Below are positions 9,095 to 21,313 of a stretch of DNA of 64,000 bases, one piece after another; the first letter of the stretch is position 1; each line of letters starts with the position of its first letter. The DNA is from Pseudomonas sp. MM211 (lineage in GTDB: Bacteria > Pseudomonadota > Gammaproteobacteria > Pseudomonadales > Pseudomonadaceae). The stretch covers positions 2,480,001 through 2,544,000 of the forward strand of contig NZ_CP081942.1 of the NCBI RefSeq assembly GCF_020386635.1. Direction: 5' to 3'. A program made the translations under genes and the position numbers. The notes beneath the pieces were generated by a model. The model did no database searches. It worked only from the letters and a program-made list of their open reading frames with translations, and was not told the origin of the DNA.

Positions 9095-9144
9095 GCGATC
9101 TGAAATCGCAATGGTCAGAAGGTGGAGCCCCACACGACAGAACG

Positions 9145-10758
<1,614 letters not shown>

Positions 10759-10807
10759 CTAGAATACGCGGCCTCAAAGTACACCCCCTTCCCAGAGGCT
10801 GTCCCCG

Positions 10808-13800
10808 ATGTTGATCCTGCGCGGCGCTCCCGCCCTTTCTGCTTTTCGTCACGGTAAATTGCTCGAGCAACTGACCGGCAAGGTTCCCGCTGTGACCGGC
10901 CTTTACGCCGAGTTCGCACACTTTGCCGATGTCGACGGTGCGTTGAGTGCCGATGAAGAGCAAGTGCTGGCCCGTTTGCTGAAGTACGGCCCGAGTGTGC
11001 CGGTGCAGGAGCCAAGCGGTCGTCTACTGCTGACCATCCCGCGTTTTGGCACCATTTCGCCCTGGTCGAGCAAGGCCAGTGACATCGCCCGCAACTGCGG
11101 TCTCGGCAAGATTCGCCGCCTGGAGCGGGGTATCGCCTACTACGTCTCGGGCGAGCTGAGCGACGCCGATGTGCAGCAGGCTGCCGCGCTACTGCATGAC
11201 CGCATGACTCAGCTGGTGCTGAGCAACCTGGAAGACGCCGCCAAGCTGTTCAGCCATGCCGAGCCCAAGCCGCTGAGCGCCGTGGATATCCTCGGTGGCG
11301 GTCGTGCCGCGCTGGAAAAGGCCAACACCGAGTTGGGCCTGGCCCTGGCCGAAGACGAAATCGATTATCTGGTCGAGGCCTTCCAGGGCCTGAAGCGCAA
11401 CCCGCACGACATCGAACTGATGATGTTCGCCCAGGCCAACTCCGAGCATTGCCGCCACAAGATCTTCAATGCCAGCTGGGACATCGACGGCCAAGCCCAA
11501 GAAAAATCCCTGTTCGGCATGATCAAGAACACCTACCAGATGAACAGCGAAAACGTGCTGTCCGCTTATAAGGACAACGCGTCGGTCATCGTCGGCCACA
11601 CCGCCGGGCGTTTCTTCCCCAATCCTGAAACCCGCCAGTACGGCGCGGTGCAGGAGCCGGTGCATATCCTGATGAAGGTGGAAACCCACAACCACCCGAC
11701 GGCCATCTCGCCGTTCTCGGGTGCTTCCACCGGTTCCGGCGGCGAGATTCGCGACGAGGGCGCTACCGGTCGCGGCGCCAAGCCGAAAGCCGGCCTGACC
11801 GGTTTCACCGTCTCCAACCTGAACATCCCCGGCTTCGAACAGCCTTGGGAACAGGCCTACGGCAAGCCTGAGCGCATCGTCACGCCACTGGACATCATGA
11901 TCGAAGGCCCACTGGGCGGCGCTGCGTTCAACAACGAATTCGGTCGTCCGGCGCTGACCGGCTACTTCCGTACCTTCGAACAGTCGATCAGCACCCCCCA
12001 TGGCGACGAAGTGCGCGGCTATCACAAGCCGATCATGCTCGCCGGTGGCATGGGCAACATTCGTGAAGATCACGTGCAGAAGGCCGAAATCACCGTTGGC
12101 GCCAAGCTGATCGTGCTCGGCGGCCCGGCCATGCTGATCGGTCTGGGCGGCGGCGCCGCTTCGTCGGTCGCCACCGGTGCCAGCTCGGCCGATCTGGATT
12201 TCGCCTCGGTACAGCGCGAGAACCCGGAAATGGAACGCCGCTGCCAGGAGGTCATCGACCGCTGCTGGCAGCTGGGCGACCAAAACCCCATCGCCTTCAT
12301 CCATGACGTTGGCGCGGGGGGCATCTCCAACGCCTTCCCGGAACTGGTCAACGATGGCGGCCGCGGTGGTCGCTTCGAACTGCGCAACGTGCCCAACGAC
12401 GAGCCGGGCATGGCCCCGCACGAGATCTGGAGCAACGAATCCCAGGAACGCTACGTACTGGCCGTCAGCGCTGTCGATTTCGACCGCTTCCAGGCCATCT
12501 GCGAGCGCGAGCGCTGCCCGTTCGCGGTAGTCGGTGAAGCCACCGAAGAGCCGCAACTGACCGTAACCGACAGCCATTTCGGCAACACGCCGGTGGACAT
12601 GCCACTGGAAGTGCTGCTCGGCAAGCCACCGCGCATGCACCGTTCGGTGACCCGTGAAGCCGAGCTGGGCGATGACTTCGACCCGAGCACCCTGGACATC
12701 ACCGAAGCCGCCGAGCGTGTACTGCGCCACCCGGCCGTGGCCAGCAAGAGCTTCCTGATCACCATCGGCGACCGCACCATCACCGGCCTGGTTGCCCGTG
12801 ATCAGATGGTCGGCCCGTGGCAGGTTCCGGTGGCCGACGTCGCCGTCACCGCCACCAGCTTCGACGTCTACACCGGTGAAGCCATGGCCATGGGCGAGCG
12901 CACTCCGCTGGCGCTGTTGGATGCCCCGGCGTCCGGGCGCATGGCCATCGGTGAAACCCTGACCAACATCGCTGCTTCGCGCATCGAGAAGCTGTCCGAC
13001 ATCAAACTGTCGGCCAACTGGATGTCCGCTGCCGGTCACCCGGGTGAAGACGCGCGCCTGTACGACACGGTGAAAGCCGTCGGCATGGAGCTGTGCCCCG
13101 AGCTGGGCCTGACCATTCCGGTAGGCAAGGACTCGATGTCGATGAAGACCAAGTGGAGCGAAGAGGGCGCAGAGAAGAGCGTCACCTCGCCGCTGTCGCT
13201 GATCGTCACCGGTTTCGCGCCGGTCGCCGACGTGCGCAAGACCCTGACACCCGAGCTGCGCATGGACAAGGGCGAGACCGATCTGATCCTGATCGACCTC
13301 GGCCGTGGCCAGAACCGCATGGGTGCTTCGATCCTCGCCCAGGTATACAGCCAACTTGGCCGTCAGGCGCCGGACGTCGACGACGCCGAAGATCTCAAGG
13401 CGTTCTTCGCGGTGATCCAGGGCCTCAACGCCGACGGTCACCTGCTGGCGTACCATGACCGCTCCGACGGCGGCCTGCTGGTCAGCGCGCTGGAAATGGC
13501 CTTCGCCGGTCATTGCGGCCTGAACCTGCAGCTCGACGGCCTGGCCGAAAGCCGCGAGGAGTTGGCGGCCATCCTCTTCAACGAAGAGCTCGGTGCGCTG
13601 ATCCAGGTTCGTCAGGACGCCACCCCGGACGTGCTGGCACAATTCAGCGCTGCCGGCCTTGCCGACTGCGTCGCGGTAATCGGTCAGCCGGTCAACAACG
13701 GGGACGTGGCCGTCAGCTTCAACGACCAGTCGGTGTTCACTGGCCAGCGTCGTCTGCTGCAGCGTCAGTGGGCTGAAACCAGCCATCGCATCCAGCGTCT

Positions 13801-14704
13801 GCGTGACAACGTCGACTGCGCGGATCAGGAATTCGATGCGCTGCTGGAAGAAGACAACCCTGGCCTGAGCGTCAAGCTTGGCTTCGACGTCAACGACAAC
13901 ATCGCCGCGCCTTACATCAAGAAGGGTGTGCGTCCGCAGGTTGCCGTGCTGCGTGAGCAGGGCGTCAACGGTCAGGTGGAAATGGCCGCGGCCTTCGACC
14001 GCGCCGGTTTCGCTGCGCTGGACGTGCACATGAGCGACATCCTCGCCGGTCGTGTCGACCTGAACGACTTCAAGGGCCTGGTCGCCTGCGGTGGTTTCTC
14101 CTACGGCGACGTACTCGGCGCTGGTGAAGGCTGGGCCAAGTCGGCACTGTTCAACGCCCGTGCCCGTGATGCCTTCCAGGGCTTCTTCGAGCGCAAGGAC
14201 AGCTTCACCCTTGGCGTGTGCAACGGCTGCCAGATGCTCTCCAACCTGCACGAGCTGATTCCGGGCAGCGAGTTCTGGCCGCACTTCGTGCGCAACCGTT
14301 CCGAGCAGTTCGAAGCCCGCGTCGCCATGGTTCAGGTGCAGGAGTCGGCATCGATCTTCCTGCGTGGTATGGCGGGTTCGCGTATGCCGATCGCCATCGC
14401 CCACGGTGAAGGTCATGCCGAGTTCGAGAGCGAAGAGGCACTGCTGGAAGCGGATCTGTCCGGCATCGTCGCAATGCGTTTCGTCGACAACCACGGCAAG
14501 GTCACCGAAAACTACCCGGCCAACCCCAACGGCTCGCCGCGCGGGATCACTGGCCTCACCAGCCGTGACGGCCGCGTGACCATCATGATGCCGCACCCGG
14601 AGCGCGTGTTCCGCGCCGTGCAGAACTCCTGGCGCCCGGATGACTGGCAGGAAGACGGCGGCTGGCTGCGCATGTTCCGCAATGCGCGGGTGTGGGTCGA
14701 CTGA
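10808..14704 (+). CDS. purL: Phosphoribosylformylglycinamidine synthase
   Basis: 1298-aa large single-chain FGAM synthase, the fourth step of purine synthesis (FGAR + glutamine + ATP to FGAM). The length matches the gammaproteobacterial form. Visible are the N-terminal PurS-like part, the ATP-binding domains ([43 protein letters not shown]) and a C-terminal glutamine amidotransferase domain with nucleophile Cys in [10 protein letters not shown] and the HGEGHAEF histidine/glutamate. It stands alone, with its own terminator. Confidence 0.98.
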   Translation: MLILRGAPALSAFRHGKLLEQLTGKVPAVTGLYAEFAHFADVDGALSADEEQVLARLLKYGPSVPVQEPSGRLLLTIPRFGTISPWSSKASDIARNCGLGKIRRLERGIAYYVSGELSDADVQQAAALLHDRMTQLVLSNLEDAAKLFSHAEPKPLSAVDILGGGRAALEKANTELGLALAEDEIDYLVEAFQGLKRNPHDIELMMFAQANSEHCRHKIFNASWDIDGQAQEKSLFGMIKNTYQMNSENVLSAYKDNASVIVGHTAGRFFPNPETRQYGAVQEPVHILMKVETHNHPTAISPFSGASTGSGGEIRDEGATGRGAKPKAGLTGFTVSNLNIPGFEQPWEQAYGKPERIVTPLDIMIEGPLGGAAFNNEFGRPALTGYFRTFEQSISTPHGDEVRGYHKPIMLAGGMGNIREDHVQKAEITVGAKLIVLGGPAMLIGLGGGAASSVATGASSADLDFASVQRENPEMERRCQEVIDRCWQLGDQNPIAFIHDVGAGGISNAFPELVNDGGRGGRFELRNVPNDEPGMAPHEIWSNESQERYVLAVSAVDFDRFQAICERERCPFAVVGEATEEPQLTVTDSHFGNTPVDMPLEVLLGKPPRMHRSVTREAELGDDFDPSTLDITEAAERVLRHPAVASKSFLITIGDRTITGLVARDQMVGPWQVPVADVAVTATSFDVYTGEAMAMGERTPLALLDAPASGRMAIGETLTNIAASRIEKLSDIKLSANWMSAAGHPGEDARLYDTVKAVGMELCPELGLTIPVGKDSMSMKTKWSEEGAEKSVTSPLSLIVTGFAPVADVRKTLTPELRMDKGETDLILIDLGRGQNRMGASILAQVYSQLGRQAPDVDDAEDLKAFFAVIQGLNADGHLLAYHDRSDGGLLVSALEMAFAGHCGLNLQLDGLAESREELAAILFNEELGALIQVRQDATPDVLAQFSAAGLADCVAVIGQPVNNGDVAVSFNDQSVFTGQRRLLQRQWAETSHRIQRLRDNVDCADQEFDALLEEDNPGLSVKLGFDVNDNIAAPYIKKGVRPQVAVLREQGVNGQVEMAAAFDRAGFAALDVHMSDILAGRVDLNDFKGLVACGGFSYGDVLGAGEGWAKSALFNARARDAFQGFFERKDSFTLGVCNGCQMLSNLHELIPGSEFWPHFVRNRSEQFEARVAMVQVQESASIFLRGMAGSRMPIAIAHGEGHAEFESEEALLEADLSGIVAMRFVDNHGKVTENYPANPNGSPRGITGLTSRDGRVTIMMPHPERVFRAVQNSWRPDDWQEDGGWLRMFRNARVWVD

Positions 14705-14722
14705 TCCACAGTCGGTGACAAG

Positions 14723-14752
14723 AAAAACGCCAGGCATTGCCTGGCGTTTTTC
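14723..14752 (+). terminator. Rho-independent terminator of purL
   Basis: AACGCCAGGCA / TGCCTGGCGTT hairpin followed by TTTTTCGTTT, 18 bp after the purL stop. The A-rich 5' side would also allow termination from the other side. Confidence 0.9.
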
Positions 14753-14773
14753 GTTTCAGCGCTACGTATAAGG

Positions 14774-15016
14774 CTATATCCGCAGGATAAGGGCGGTATC
14801 TGACCCTCCTCGGGAAACCAAAGGGTCTTCGTCGCGCCTTAACCCACCATCGCTGCGCCCCACAATGCCTTCAGGCGAAGTGTGCGACGCATCGCCCAAT
14901 CCCATTACAACGTCTTTCCAGCCGGGAACGGTGCCTCCTGAAGCGAGTCTGAATATGTCAGCAGTGTCGGCTGCGTCACGCACCATATGTGTCAATATGC
15001 CATTATTCTGTGACAT
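14774..15016 (-). CDS. Possible small hypothetical protein
   Basis: Open frame of 80 codons between the purL terminator and the element's left end. Its composition is protein-like (GGTVPGWKDVVMGLGDASHT), but the upstream ribosome site is weak and I recognise no family. If real it belongs to the chromosome, upstream of the disrupted YqfO-like gene. It could be spurious. Confidence 0.3.
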   Translation of the reverse strand: MSQNNGILTHMVRDAADTADIFRLASGGTVPGWKDVVMGLGDASHTSPEGIVGRSDGGLRRDEDPLVSRGGSDTALILRI

Positions 15017-15057
15017 GATTAGCTCATTGTTTTCAGCGACTTGCAGCGGAGTAGTTG

Positions 15058-15078
15058 ATGTACAAATTTTGTTTCTAC
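15058..15078 (+). other. attL core: stranded 5' end of the yqfO-like gene
   Basis: 21 bp identical at 20 positions to 37605-37625. It is a start codon plus six codons (MYKFCFY) preceded by GCGGAG, a plausible ribosome site. Beyond the repeat the frame continues with seven unrelated codons and stops at 15097-15099. This is the original chromosomal start of the gene now completed at 37605. It marks the left boundary of the element. Confidence 0.85.
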
Positions 15079-15131
15079 CGCCGCAATAAAAAATCGTTAT
15101 AAATCAATTGATTAAAAGTTCTTGAGCTGAT

Positions 15132-15157
15132 CAATTCTACCCAATATTTCTACCCAA
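15132..15157 (+). other. Left arm-type repeat, probable integrase binding site
   Basis: 26 bp containing two direct copies of TTCTACCCAA. It recurs at 37526-37551 with one mismatch. The gap to the att core is 53 bp on both sides. The core also ends in TTTCTAC, so the sites share a half-motif, as expected for arm-type integrase sites. Confidence 0.65.
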
Positions 15158-15340
15158 TAATCCTTAGCAAAACTATCGTGATTGCCAGAATCTGATTGGC
15201 CTCAAGCCTCGCGGGAGGCGTTCTAACGCACGTTAGCGGGCTGGGGTAGGGGCTTGATAGGGTGCGGTGCTGTCGTGCGTTATACGGCCTGTTTGGTGGC
15301 CTTCGATGCTAATTGTAAATAATTGGTTGACGGCTTCGCA

Positions 15341-15370
15341 TTGACTTGATCTAGATATTTGATGTAGTAT
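15341..15370 (+). promoter_or_regulatory. Candidate sigma-70 promoter for the wHTH gene
   Basis: TTGACT, 18-bp spacer, TAGTAT, 80 bp before the winged-helix gene. Moderate match only. Confidence 0.4.
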
Positions 15371-15449
15371 TCGCACCCTTAACCAACCCCCGGACTGCCC
15401 GGAAAGGAATTGCCTATTGAAATGAACTGACCAAAAGGAGGAAACATCT

Positions 15450-15995
15450 ATGGCTACCAATGCCGCTCTGCAATATCCCTTCGCTACACCGGCTTCCCTG
15501 AAGCTCCCTGCCTCAACAGGCACTTTTCTGAAGCTCCCACATACCATCCTGAGTGCTACGCGATTCGTATCGCTGAACACGGGTGAGCTGCTGCCGTTGA
15601 GTGCCAACGACAAAATCATTTTCCTGCAGATGAAAGGTCGTCACGACTACTTCAAGACTCAAGGCGGCGAGTACTTTGATTCCCAGCAGTCCATAGCCGA
15701 CGCTTGCGGCGTATCAGTCGCTACGGTGAAGCGCACGATTCAGGCTCTACGCGATCATGGCTATTTAACCGTGAAGGCCAGTATGGGCAGCAATCGATAC
15801 ACGTTCGTTGCTGACCTGAAAGTCAGCATGGCTGAGACAGCTCCAGTGCTCCCGCAAGCCGCTAATGATGCACGTATCGTAGAGGATGAGAATCAACCTG
15901 ATTTCCGAGTCCTTGAGTATCGGGGAGAGCAGTCCGACCCTATGGTCGATGGCCCGCCTGAATGGTGTACGGAGGACGTCCCTGACTGGGCTTAG
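15450..15995 (+). CDS. Winged-helix DNA-binding protein at the element's left end
   Basis: 181 aa, with a strong ribosome site (AAAAGGAGG) 9 bp before the ATG. Residues of about 45-125 form a winged helix: helix NDKIIFLQMKGR, then SQQSIADACGVSVATVKRTIQALRDHGYLTVK, which resembles the DNA-binding part of phage and plasmid replication initiators and helix-turn-helix regulators. The C-terminus is acidic and probably unstructured. Its position at the end opposite the integrase suggests control or replication of the element. The function is otherwise unassigned. Confidence 0.75.
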   Translation: MATNAALQYPFATPASLKLPASTGTFLKLPHTILSATRFVSLNTGELLPLSANDKIIFLQMKGRHDYFKTQGGEYFDSQQSIADACGVSVATVKRTIQALRDHGYLTVKASMGSNRYTFVADLKVSMAETAPVLPQAANDARIVEDENQPDFRVLEYRGEQSDPMVDGPPEWCTEDVPDWA

Positions 15996-16223
15996 ATCAG
16001 TCAGCGCTGCTCGATTGGGTCAAAATGAGCTGTACCAATGGTGCAGGTTGACCGCTACGCATGGATCAGGATGCACCATGAGTAAGATAGATATATAAGA
16101 CAGACAAAGAGATAGATTTATATTGTTAAAACACAATCTAAAGATATCTGTTTGTTTCTGCTGAATGGCTCTGTGTTATTAGTATGAATGGGAGTCTCTT
16201 GGATTCCCAAGGAATATAGGTGC

Positions 16224-16826
16224 ATGGGAAGTGTTATGGTCAGCGATCATTTAGCGGACTTGGACAATTTGAGGCGATTCGTAAAACGTGCTGAGCGTTT
16301 AGTGACGAGCACGTTTTGGAAATGGATGCAGACTCGGCGTGGTGCGTCTGACATGGACAGAATCTTTAAAGGCGAGTGGCTTGCTCACGATGGTTTAGAT
16401 CAGGAAGCGTTCGAATCTTTTTGCCTTAACCTACGACAGATGATTCAAGATACAGACGGTTATTCGATGAGGCTTGTAGGCCAAATTGCTGAGAAATGGG
16501 GGGCAAGGGATAGCGATTTACTTCAGGGAATCAGAGAGGCCCGTAATACACTCAAACAGAAATTAGATCAGCCCTGTCTGGTGCGAATCCATGCTAGTCG
16601 GTCAACCACGAACCGAGAACTATTTGATACAGTGTTTTACGGTGGCGTTGCCCACGAGAACATAGGGAAAAGGGATGAGTTCGACCGGATTACGAATGCG
16701 GGCTTGTTCGGTTATTTTGTATTCAGCGCCTTCTTAGGTGTTCTTTTTTATTATCGAAACTGCATCCTACGCATGGCTGTTCACGTAGATAAGTATCTAG
16801 TGCGAGAGGGGAGGCAGACCAGCTGA
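16224..16826 (+). CDS. Hypothetical protein
   Basis: About 200 aa from ATG 16224 (AAGGA ten bases upstream). ATGs at 16188 and 16236 are alternatives. Charged and helical, with one hydrophobic stretch near the C-terminus (GLFGYFVFSAFLGVLFYY) that could anchor it in the membrane. The central RIHASRSTTNRELFDTVFYGGVAHEN segment looks structured, but I recognise no family. It converges on the reverse transcriptase gene, 159 bp away. Confidence 0.6.
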   Translation: MGSVMVSDHLADLDNLRRFVKRAERLVTSTFWKWMQTRRGASDMDRIFKGEWLAHDGLDQEAFESFCLNLRQMIQDTDGYSMRLVGQIAEKWGARDSDLLQGIREARNTLKQKLDQPCLVRIHASRSTTNRELFDTVFYGGVAHENIGKRDEFDRITNAGLFGYFVFSAFLGVLFYYRNCILRMAVHVDKYLVREGRQTS

Positions 16827-16985
16827 TGTAGCCCAGTTGCTGCCAGAATCTGATGCGCTGATTCTTCTTCCCGCCTCTGCACTGATAATGCCTGAAATGA
16901 GCGGTCAACTGCTTGCCAAGAGTGCCTTAGATAGAGGGGCGAAATGTTGGTTGCCCAGGTTCTAGCATCTGATGTTGCGAGCTGG

Positions 16986-18626
16986 TTATAAAGTTTTCAA
17001 CCATTCTGTATATGGCACAATGTTTTCTAAGTCTGCAAAAGGATGATAAGCGATTTGGCAGTAATTTTCGGCTTTGCTTTCTTCTGTGTTAGAGAAGAAG
17101 TCAACCTCGTGAAATTTTAGGAGTTCAAATGTATTCTCATCAGGATAAGCGTTAGCTACCATTCCGAGGTAATAAAGCTGGTATAGCAAGAGCCAGTTTT
17201 GGTCTCTTTCATAGATGTGCTTGCTGATGAGTTCATTTGCATAGAGCTTAACTTTTTCAATGTGCTCATCGAATCGGCTAAGCATGGTTATAGATACGCT
17301 ATCCCTGCATTTGATGATCTCATCTGCAGATTCGTCTGATGGGCTGCTTTCTAATCTTTCTAAATAGTATAGGCACCAGCAAATGCCATCAGAGCGACGA
17401 TGTGCAGCATTGACTTTGATGATGGCGTTTAGCTTTTCGATAATGTCGTCAGTAATGAATTCAGTTATCTCTAAGTCTATCTTCTCAAGGTATGGGAGTA
17501 AAACAGGGTAGTGCCAGCATAGACTAAGAATATATTGAAAAACTCTGTAGGCGGTGTGCCCGGTAACTCGATGAGCTACAGCTGATGTTGCGTATTTGAT
17601 AACGCTTGCGTCTGGTGTCCGGTTATTGAGCTGTACCGCATAATCGAGAAAGCGAATAGCATCTCTCGTATTTGGAATTGTGAGTTTCTCCTTCTCCAGC
17701 TCCATAATAGGAAAAGATGTCATCAATTGTGCAATCCAGTTGTCTTCCAATGGTTCTGGCAATTCCACGATAGATGTTTTTGATAGGCTCAGTGTAAGGC
17801 GGAATTTGCTGATCTCTTTGTCTAAAGACTGGATGAATCTTTGAGCTTCATCATGTGATGAACAAAAAGCAGTATAATCGTCAATGTAGCGAACAAAATT
17901 GAAGTCTTCACGAAGATTCTTGTCAACACTTGCTAGAATGATTTCCACTGCGATACTCGAAGATGCAGGGCCAATAGGGATGCCTATGGTCTCTTTTCTC
18001 TTCGATAACTGTAACGCTGAATCGAGCTTTGCGCTCCATGATTTAATTGGTGGTTTTATTGTTAGATTGGCTTTTGCCTGCTCTAAACCGAACTCTGCCC
18101 ACTCCAGAGAGTGGGTGTACACAGACCCGAAGCAGTTGGATATATCCGAGTGTGCTAAAAATTTTTTCCCGAAGCATTGATTTATGACTGTTTCTGATTT
18201 CTTATCTTGGTCTTCGTAATTCATGATGAAAATACGTCCATCTAGGTGGTACCCCATCTGGATTTGACTATTTTCATCACGCATCGCATCTTCGATGTCT
18301 GTTTTGTGCGAAGCTAAGGCGCTAAATATCTTAGAGTATGCTAGCGGGTGTATGAGGCCAAGGGATCTAGGGATATTGTTATAGCGCGTCGCTCTGTACT
18401 CAGTTACGTCAAAGCCCTGTATTCCTCTTTCGCTGCCTGATTTTTCTATCGCTAATAAACTAGCAATTTCAGGAGTGAACCGTTTAGTGCATATACTGGG
18501 TGGTAATTCACTTGCGGCGTCTTTTTGGTTCGGAAAATAGTTCCATCGAGTAAGACCTTCTTGGAATGAACGATCTTCAAACCATGGAGGAATTTTAGCT
18601 TCATTCGTTATTGCAAGGCTTTTCAT
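16986..18626 (-). CDS. Defence-type reverse transcriptase (UG/Abi group)
   Basis: 546-aa RNA-directed DNA polymerase. RT motifs are clear: first catalytic Asp in AHSDISNCF (Asp161), GIPIGPASS (about 215-223), and the YxDD box as YIDD (247-250) followed by YTAF. The fold ends near 310. The remaining 230 residues are helical with no maturase or endonuclease domain, as in AbiA/AbiK-like and unknown-group RTs whose C-terminal helical repeats help protein-primed synthesis in anti-phage defence. No intron structure, retron msr/msd or second RT gene is evident nearby. The DRT class is not assignable by eye. AT-rich codon use unlike the flanks shows transfer. Confidence 0.85.
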   Translation of the reverse strand: MKSLAITNEAKIPPWFEDRSFQEGLTRWNYFPNQKDAASELPPSICTKRFTPEIASLLAIEKSGSERGIQGFDVTEYRATRYNNIPRSLGLIHPLAYSKIFSALASHKTDIEDAMRDENSQIQMGYHLDGRIFIMNYEDQDKKSETVINQCFGKKFLAHSDISNCFGSVYTHSLEWAEFGLEQAKANLTIKPPIKSWSAKLDSALQLSKRKETIGIPIGPASSSIAVEIILASVDKNLREDFNFVRYIDDYTAFCSSHDEAQRFIQSLDKEISKFRLTLSLSKTSIVELPEPLEDNWIAQLMTSFPIMELEKEKLTIPNTRDAIRFLDYAVQLNNRTPDASVIKYATSAVAHRVTGHTAYRVFQYILSLCWHYPVLLPYLEKIDLEITEFITDDIIEKLNAIIKVNAAHRRSDGICWCLYYLERLESSPSDESADEIIKCRDSVSITMLSRFDEHIEKVKLYANELISKHIYERDQNWLLLYQLYYLGMVANAYPDENTFELLKFHEVDFFSNTEESKAENYCQIAYHPFADLENIVPYTEWLKTL

Positions 18627-18704
18627 TTCTAAACCTAAAAATGAGAATGGATTGGCTTTATTTCGAAAGGCGACTGTGCTGCCATTACAGACGAAAGATA
18701 CTAC

Positions 18705-19394
18705 TTAGAATATTAGAGTTTTCGGTAAAATCAACTCGGCCCCGTTGTTTCGATTATTACCTACTGATTTATCCACGGCGAACCACTCAAATTCATCTGC
18801 CGGCGTGTCGTGGTGTCTTAGCAAATCCTCGGCATGCTCTGACAGTAGTCCAGGCTGCAGCCATTCCCTAGCAACATCGGGTCGAAGGACAACCGGGCGG
18901 CGGTCGTGAATGTCCACCATCCCTTCCTCGCTCGCTGCTGTGATCAGGGCAAATCCGCCGCCTTCGTGCTCAGGTGATGGCAGCTCAGCTATGGCCGCGA
19001 AGAACATAGGTTCGCGGCTTTTCAGCCGGATAAGGTAGGGCTGTTTCAATTTCTTGTCGGTTGGGTGTTTCTTCCATTCGTACCAGCCATCCGACGGAAC
19101 CAACACCCGGCCTTTCTTCCAGATCGCACCCCAAAATCTGCTCGTGCTGGCCGTCTCGATTCGTGCGTTGATAGCCGGTGGACGCTTGCCGTCTGCCCAA
19201 TGCGGCGCGTAGCCCCAGCGAACGTGCAGGGCATAGATACTCAATGCGTCTTGATGAAACAGCGTCACCCGGCTTTGTGGAGCCACGTTGTAGCGCTCCA
19301 GGAGGTGTTTTGCCCAATCCCCATCAAGCAGGCCCAGCTGTAGAGCCTTTGCGTACTCATCAACGGTTCGGTACTGCGTGAATCGTCCACACAT
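18705..19394 (-). CDS. yedK: SOS-response-associated peptidase, HMCES family
   Basis: 229-aa SRAP protein that forms a covalent link with abasic sites in single-stranded DNA. The catalytic Cys2 is present in the invariant start MCGRFTQY. Also visible are NARIETAS, VPSDGWYEWKK and the histidine in DIHDRRPVVL. Length is normal. It is divergent from umuD, with a LexA box in the 100-bp spacer, so SOS control of both is likely. Confidence 0.93.
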   Translation of the reverse strand: MCGRFTQYRTVDEYAKALQLGLLDGDWAKHLLERYNVAPQSRVTLFHQDALSIYALHVRWGYAPHWADGKRPPAINARIETASTSRFWGAIWKKGRVLVPSDGWYEWKKHPTDKKLKQPYLIRLKSREPMFFAAIAELPSPEHEGGGFALITAASEEGMVDIHDRRPVVLRPDVAREWLQPGLLSEHAEDLLRHHDTPADEFEWFAVDKSVGNNRNNGAELILPKTLIF

Positions 19395-19457
19395 GGAACT
19401 CTCCGGTCGTCAGATGGCCATCATCATCCTTTGACCGCATCTCGACTGATTTGGTAT

Positions 19458-19473
19458 CTGTATATCCATACAG
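19458..19473. promoter_or_regulatory. LexA (SOS) box
   Basis: CTGTATATCCATACAG fits the gammaproteobacterial SOS box (CTG-N10-CAG) exactly. It lies between the yedK and umuD starts and 37 bp before umuD. Confidence 0.88.
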
Positions 19474-19494
19474 TATTATTCTCAGGTCTCTCTC

Positions 19495-19932
19495 ATGGGC
19501 AATGCAACCTTCCTCGGCCCAGTGGGCAGCTCCGGTGTTGAGCTGCCCTTTTTTTCTTTCCGTGTTCCTGCAGGCTTCGAAAGCCCTGCCAATGACCACC
19601 TCGAAAGCCGAATCTCGCTTGATGAGCTGCTAGACATTGATGCCCCGCAAACCTATCTCGTGCGTGCTGATGGGGAGAGCATGACGGGAGTCGGCATATT
19701 CGACGGAGACCTATTGGTGGTGAATCGAGCACTTGATCCAGCTCCTGGGGAGGTGGTGATTGCCGCAATCAATGGTGAGCCGCTGGTGAAGACTTTTGCT
19801 CGTGAAGGCGATCAGTTGGTGCTGCGTTCAGCGAACCCAAAATACCCACCGCGTTACGTTCTGGAGGGCGATGAGCTGATGATTTGGGGCGTTGTGATCA
19901 GCAGCATTCGGAAGCATCGCTGCTATGGCTGA
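19495..19932 (+). CDS. umuD: DNA polymerase V accessory protein UmuD
   Basis: 145-aa S24-family self-cleaving protein. The likely cleavage site is Ala26-Gly27 (VPAGFESPA), the nucleophile Ser62 (ADGESMTG) and the general base Lys99 (EPLVKTF). RecA filaments trigger cleavage to UmuD', which pairs with UmuC for translesion synthesis. It overlaps umuC by 8 bp and sits under the LexA box. Confidence 0.93.
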   Translation: MGNATFLGPVGSSGVELPFFSFRVPAGFESPANDHLESRISLDELLDIDAPQTYLVRADGESMTGVGIFDGDLLVVNRALDPAPGEVVIAAINGEPLVKTFAREGDQLVLRSANPKYPPRYVLEGDELMIWGVVISSIRKHRCYG

Positions 19933-21198
19933 TACGGCAATCGCTCTGATCGACTGCAACAGTTTCTATTGCAGCTGCGAACGTGTGTTCCGTCCTGAGC
20001 TGCAGCAGGTGCCATTGGTAGTGCTGAGTAACAACGACGGGTGTGTGATTGCACGATCTGCGGATGCAAAGCCATTCGTAGAGATGGGGGCGCCGTTTCA
20101 CCAGGTGAGGGGCTTGCTGAAGCGGCACGGTATTGTTCCGTTCAGCAGTAACTACGCGTTGTACGGAGACATGAGCGAACGAGTGATGACCGTAATTGAA
20201 TCCATGGTGCCTGCTGTTGAGGTGTACAGCATCGATGAGGCTTTCGCCGACCTGACCGGCGTGCAAGGTGATCTGGAGCATATCGGACGGCAAATTCGAG
20301 CCCGTGTACTGAAATACACCGGTATTCCGACCGGCGTAGGAATTGCGACCACTAAGACCCTCGCCAAGCTTGCAAATCATTCGGCAAAGAAGTGGCAGAA
20401 GCAAACCGGTGGAGTGGTTGACCTGCGTGATCCAGAGCGGCGAGACAAAGTGCTCAAGGCGTTACCTGTTAGCGCTGTTTGGGGCATTGGCCGTCGCATG
20501 ACAGCTCATTTGAACGCTCAAGGCATCCAGACAGCATGGCAGCTCGCACAAGCTGATGCATGGACGTTGCGTAAGCAGTTCAGCGTTGTGATTGAGAAGA
20601 CTGCACGGGAGCTTCGTGGTGTGACTTGCCTTAGCCTGGAAGAGGCGGCACCACCTAAGCAGGAAATCTGCTCAAGCCGGATGTTCGGTAAACGTCTGCA
20701 GGACATCGCACCTATACGCGAGGCCGTGGCCACCTACACAGCGACAGCATGTGAAAAGCTGCGATCACAGCGCTCGGTATGCCGCCAGATTCGTGTTGGT
20801 GTACGAACGGGGATGCACAACCCGGATGAAGCGAAATACGCCAAGGGCATAACCATGCAGCTGCCTTGGGCAACTGACGATACACGGATGATCACTCAAT
20901 ATGCGTTGACGGCTCTGCAGCAGGCTTACCGGGGGGGTATTCGTACAGCAAAGCAGAAGTGATGCTGCTAGACCTTTGTCAGCGTAACGAGATCACTGGC
21001 GACTTGTTCGCTCCACAGCAATCAGTTGAGTCTACAAAGGTTATGTCCGTCCTCGATGAGATTAACGCCAAGTGGGGTAGGGGAACGCTACGCCCTGGAC
21101 GTGTAGAACTGCAGCCAGAATGGGGTATGCAGAGGGAGATGTTAAGTCAAAGTTACACGACGCGATTGGATCAGCTATGGACGGTTGTCTGTAAATAA
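19925..21198 (+). pseudogene. umuC: DNA polymerase V catalytic subunit UmuC, frameshifted
   Basis: Y-family error-prone polymerase. The first part (345 codons to 20962) has Asp10 in [15 protein letters not shown] and the SIDE catalytic box (102-105). The remaining 80 codons (MLLDLCQRNEITGDLFAP...) are in another frame. One extra G in the seven-G run at 20931-20937 would join them as [15 protein letters not shown], matching the family. The lost tail is about 60-80 residues and normally includes part of the little-finger/C-terminal region. Either a real one-base deletion, a slippage-prone tract, or a consensus error. Confidence 0.88.
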
Positions 21199-21313
21199 TG
21201 GCCTTCAACAAATTGTATTTCGAGTTTTTAGCGGTGTGGCAATATGCTATTGTTGACCCCGATCCGAAATGTCACAATTCTCCCCAGCTAAATATTAATT
21301 CCGCCTAAGACTA

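Noticed and set aside
11189..14737. Very long open frame (1182 codons) on the strand opposite purL
   Set aside because: purL is certain. The antisense frame is a by-product of GC-rich codon use, has no family features and covers the whole coding sequence.
15183..16854. 14-bp repeat TGCCAGAATCTGAT at 15183 and 16841
   Set aside because: A few exact 14-mers are expected by chance in 64 kb, and neither flank shows further similarity.
16986..18626. Group II intron or retron
   Set aside because: No maturase/endonuclease domains or intron ends, and no msr/msd-like folded repeat next to the RT gene.
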